Assembly (NCBI RefSeq): GCF_014837145.1
Contig: NZ_JACYFS010000005.1
Span: 62,001 to 126,000, forward strand
From: Chryseobacterium caseinilyticum
GTDB taxonomy: Bacteria > Bacteroidota > Bacteroidia > Flavobacteriales > Weeksellaceae
Direction: 5' to 3'
DNA: 64,000 nt
Shown here: piece after piece, positions 63,289 through 64,000 of the stretch
How positions within the stretch are numbered: the stretch's first letter is position 1
Layout of the letters: the number at the start of each line of letters is the position of its first letter
Position numbers and translations under genes: made by a program
The notes under the pieces: generated by a model
Databases searched by the model: none
What the model was told of the DNA's origin: nothing
The model's input: only the letters and a program-made list of their open reading frames with translations

Positions 63289-64000
63289 ATGAATCAAAAC
63301 AAAGCCAAAAACGTTCTCATTCTTGGTGCCAATTCCGATGTGGCAAAGCAGTGTATTTTGCAATATGTTGAAAAAGGTTTTGCAATCGTTGCTGCGTCTA
63401 GAAGTACAGATTCTCTGAAAGATTTTGTTGCCGAAAATAATTTGTCAGATAAAGTTTCTGTTTTATATTTTGACGCAGCAGATTTTGATTCTCACCAAAA
63501 GTTTTATGATGAACTTTTGGTCAAACCTCACATCGTTGTTTACGCTGCGGGATTTTTAGTAGAAAACGTTGATGCTTTAAGAGATTTTAAAGGAACTCAG
63601 CAAATGATGCAGGTCAATTACATGGGCGGTGTTTCTATTTTGAATATTGTGGCGATGGATCAATCCAATAAAAATGTAGAAAGAATCATCGGACTGTCCT
63701 CACTTTCGGGTGTTCGTGGAAGGAAAAGTAATTTTGTTTACGGAAGCACAAAAGCTGCGTTTACAACCTATCTTGCAGGTTTAAGGCAGGAATTGGCTCA
63801 ACGAAATATTACAGTGAATGTCTTGGTTAGCGGGTACATCAATACAAAGATCAACGCCGGTCTGGAACTCAATAAAAATCTTTTAATGGAACCTGATTAT
63901 GTGGCAAAACATATCGTTGATGCAGGAAATTCTTTTACAGTCGTTCCCAATTTTAAATGGAAACTGATTTATTTTATTTTAAAAATGTTGCCGGAAGGCT
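63289..64000 (+). CDS. SDR family oxidoreductase, N-terminal part (cut by window edge)
   Basis: 237 codons visible, no stop before the edge. Rossmann start NVLILGANSDVAKQC, VVYAAGF, the catalytic Ser in GLSSLSGVRG, Tyr-x3-Lys as YGSTK, and VNVLVSGYINT match classical NAD(P)-dependent short-chain dehydrogenases, a DprE2-like/decaprenyl-phosphoryl oxidoreductase subgroup being possible. In glycan contexts such enzymes help make D-arabinose-type lipids, but that is only inference. Promoter box ends 4 nt before the ATG. Confidence 0.9.
   Translation, partial: MNQNKAKNVLILGANSDVAKQCILQYVEKGFAIVAASRSTDSLKDFVAENNLSDKVSVLYFDAADFDSHQKFYDELLVKPHIVVYAAGFLVENVDALRDFKGTQQMMQVNYMGGVSILNIVAMDQSNKNVERIIGLSSLSGVRGRKSNFVYGSTKAAFTTYLAGLRQELAQRNITVNVLVSGYINTKINAGLELNKNLLMEPDYVAKHIVDAGNSFTVVPNFKWKLIYFILKMLPEG

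Overview
The window looks like chromosome of a Flavobacteriales bacterium of the Chryseobacterium / Weeksellaceae type. The DNA is AT-rich. Secreted proteins carry Bacteroidota features: a type IX secretion (T9SS) C-terminal domain, lipoprotein signals and a TonB/ExbBD energiser operon. Bacillithiol synthesis (bshB1), an extended NusB and a PUR-family DNA/RNA-binding protein fit the same group. At least two dozen genes are preceded by the Bacteroidota promoter -7 box TAnnTTTG. The genus is inferred from overall protein flavour and was not tested.

Layout. 1-3183 is the N-terminal 1061 codons of a giant IgGFc-binding-like surface protein that runs off the left edge. 3376-7833 holds tsf, a small secreted protein, accA and gltX. 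8166-18641 is a glycan (LPS/O-antigen or capsule) region: a methyltransferase with a zinc ribbon, a DxD glycosyltransferase, a GT2-GT4 fusion, a twice-occurring GT-B/GT2 gene pair, a GT4, a polysaccharide deacetylase and a WaaE-like GT2. 18774-20018 is rocD. 20190-21330 is a decayed mobile-element patch: two wrecked REP-associated tyrosine transposase (RAYT) copies, three REP-like palindromes, the tail of a papain-fold-type toxin and an intact Imm35-like immunity gene. 21362-26021 carries a secreted protein and the pdxA-yceD-rpmF / accB-accC block. 26071-28806 has ribE, a NtrY-like sensor kinase and trmN6, followed by ftsE and rpmH. 30006-40643 mixes envelope and housekeeping genes (nrnA, patatin, hydrolase, orphan ExbD, T9SS cargo, dsbD, tilS). 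40739-46385 has an OmpA lipoprotein, an O-methyltransferase, a NlpC/P60 peptidase, kdtA and a GT2. 47181-49994 is leuS. 50235-56114 is the TonB system (exbB, exbD, exbD, tonB) with a PstS-like lipoprotein and a TPR protein. 56191-61104 has bshB1, tRNA-His, a PUR-family gene, an ABC exporter and nusB-DUF1573-yajC. The right end has a secreted protein of unknown role, a 21-bp tandem repeat and the start of an SDR oxidoreductase.

How it works together: the dominant theme is envelope biogenesis (Kdo transfer, glycan assembly, TonB energisation, T9SS cargo, acetyl-CoA carboxylase subunits), interspersed with translation genes. I did not find a clearly new defence or biosynthetic system. The least expected items are the REP/RAYT patch with a truncated toxin and its surviving immunity gene, the duplicated glycosyltransferase module, three genes whose ATG lies exactly 4 nt after a -7 box (leaderless candidates), and a ~74-residue insertion beside the KLSKR loop of GltX.
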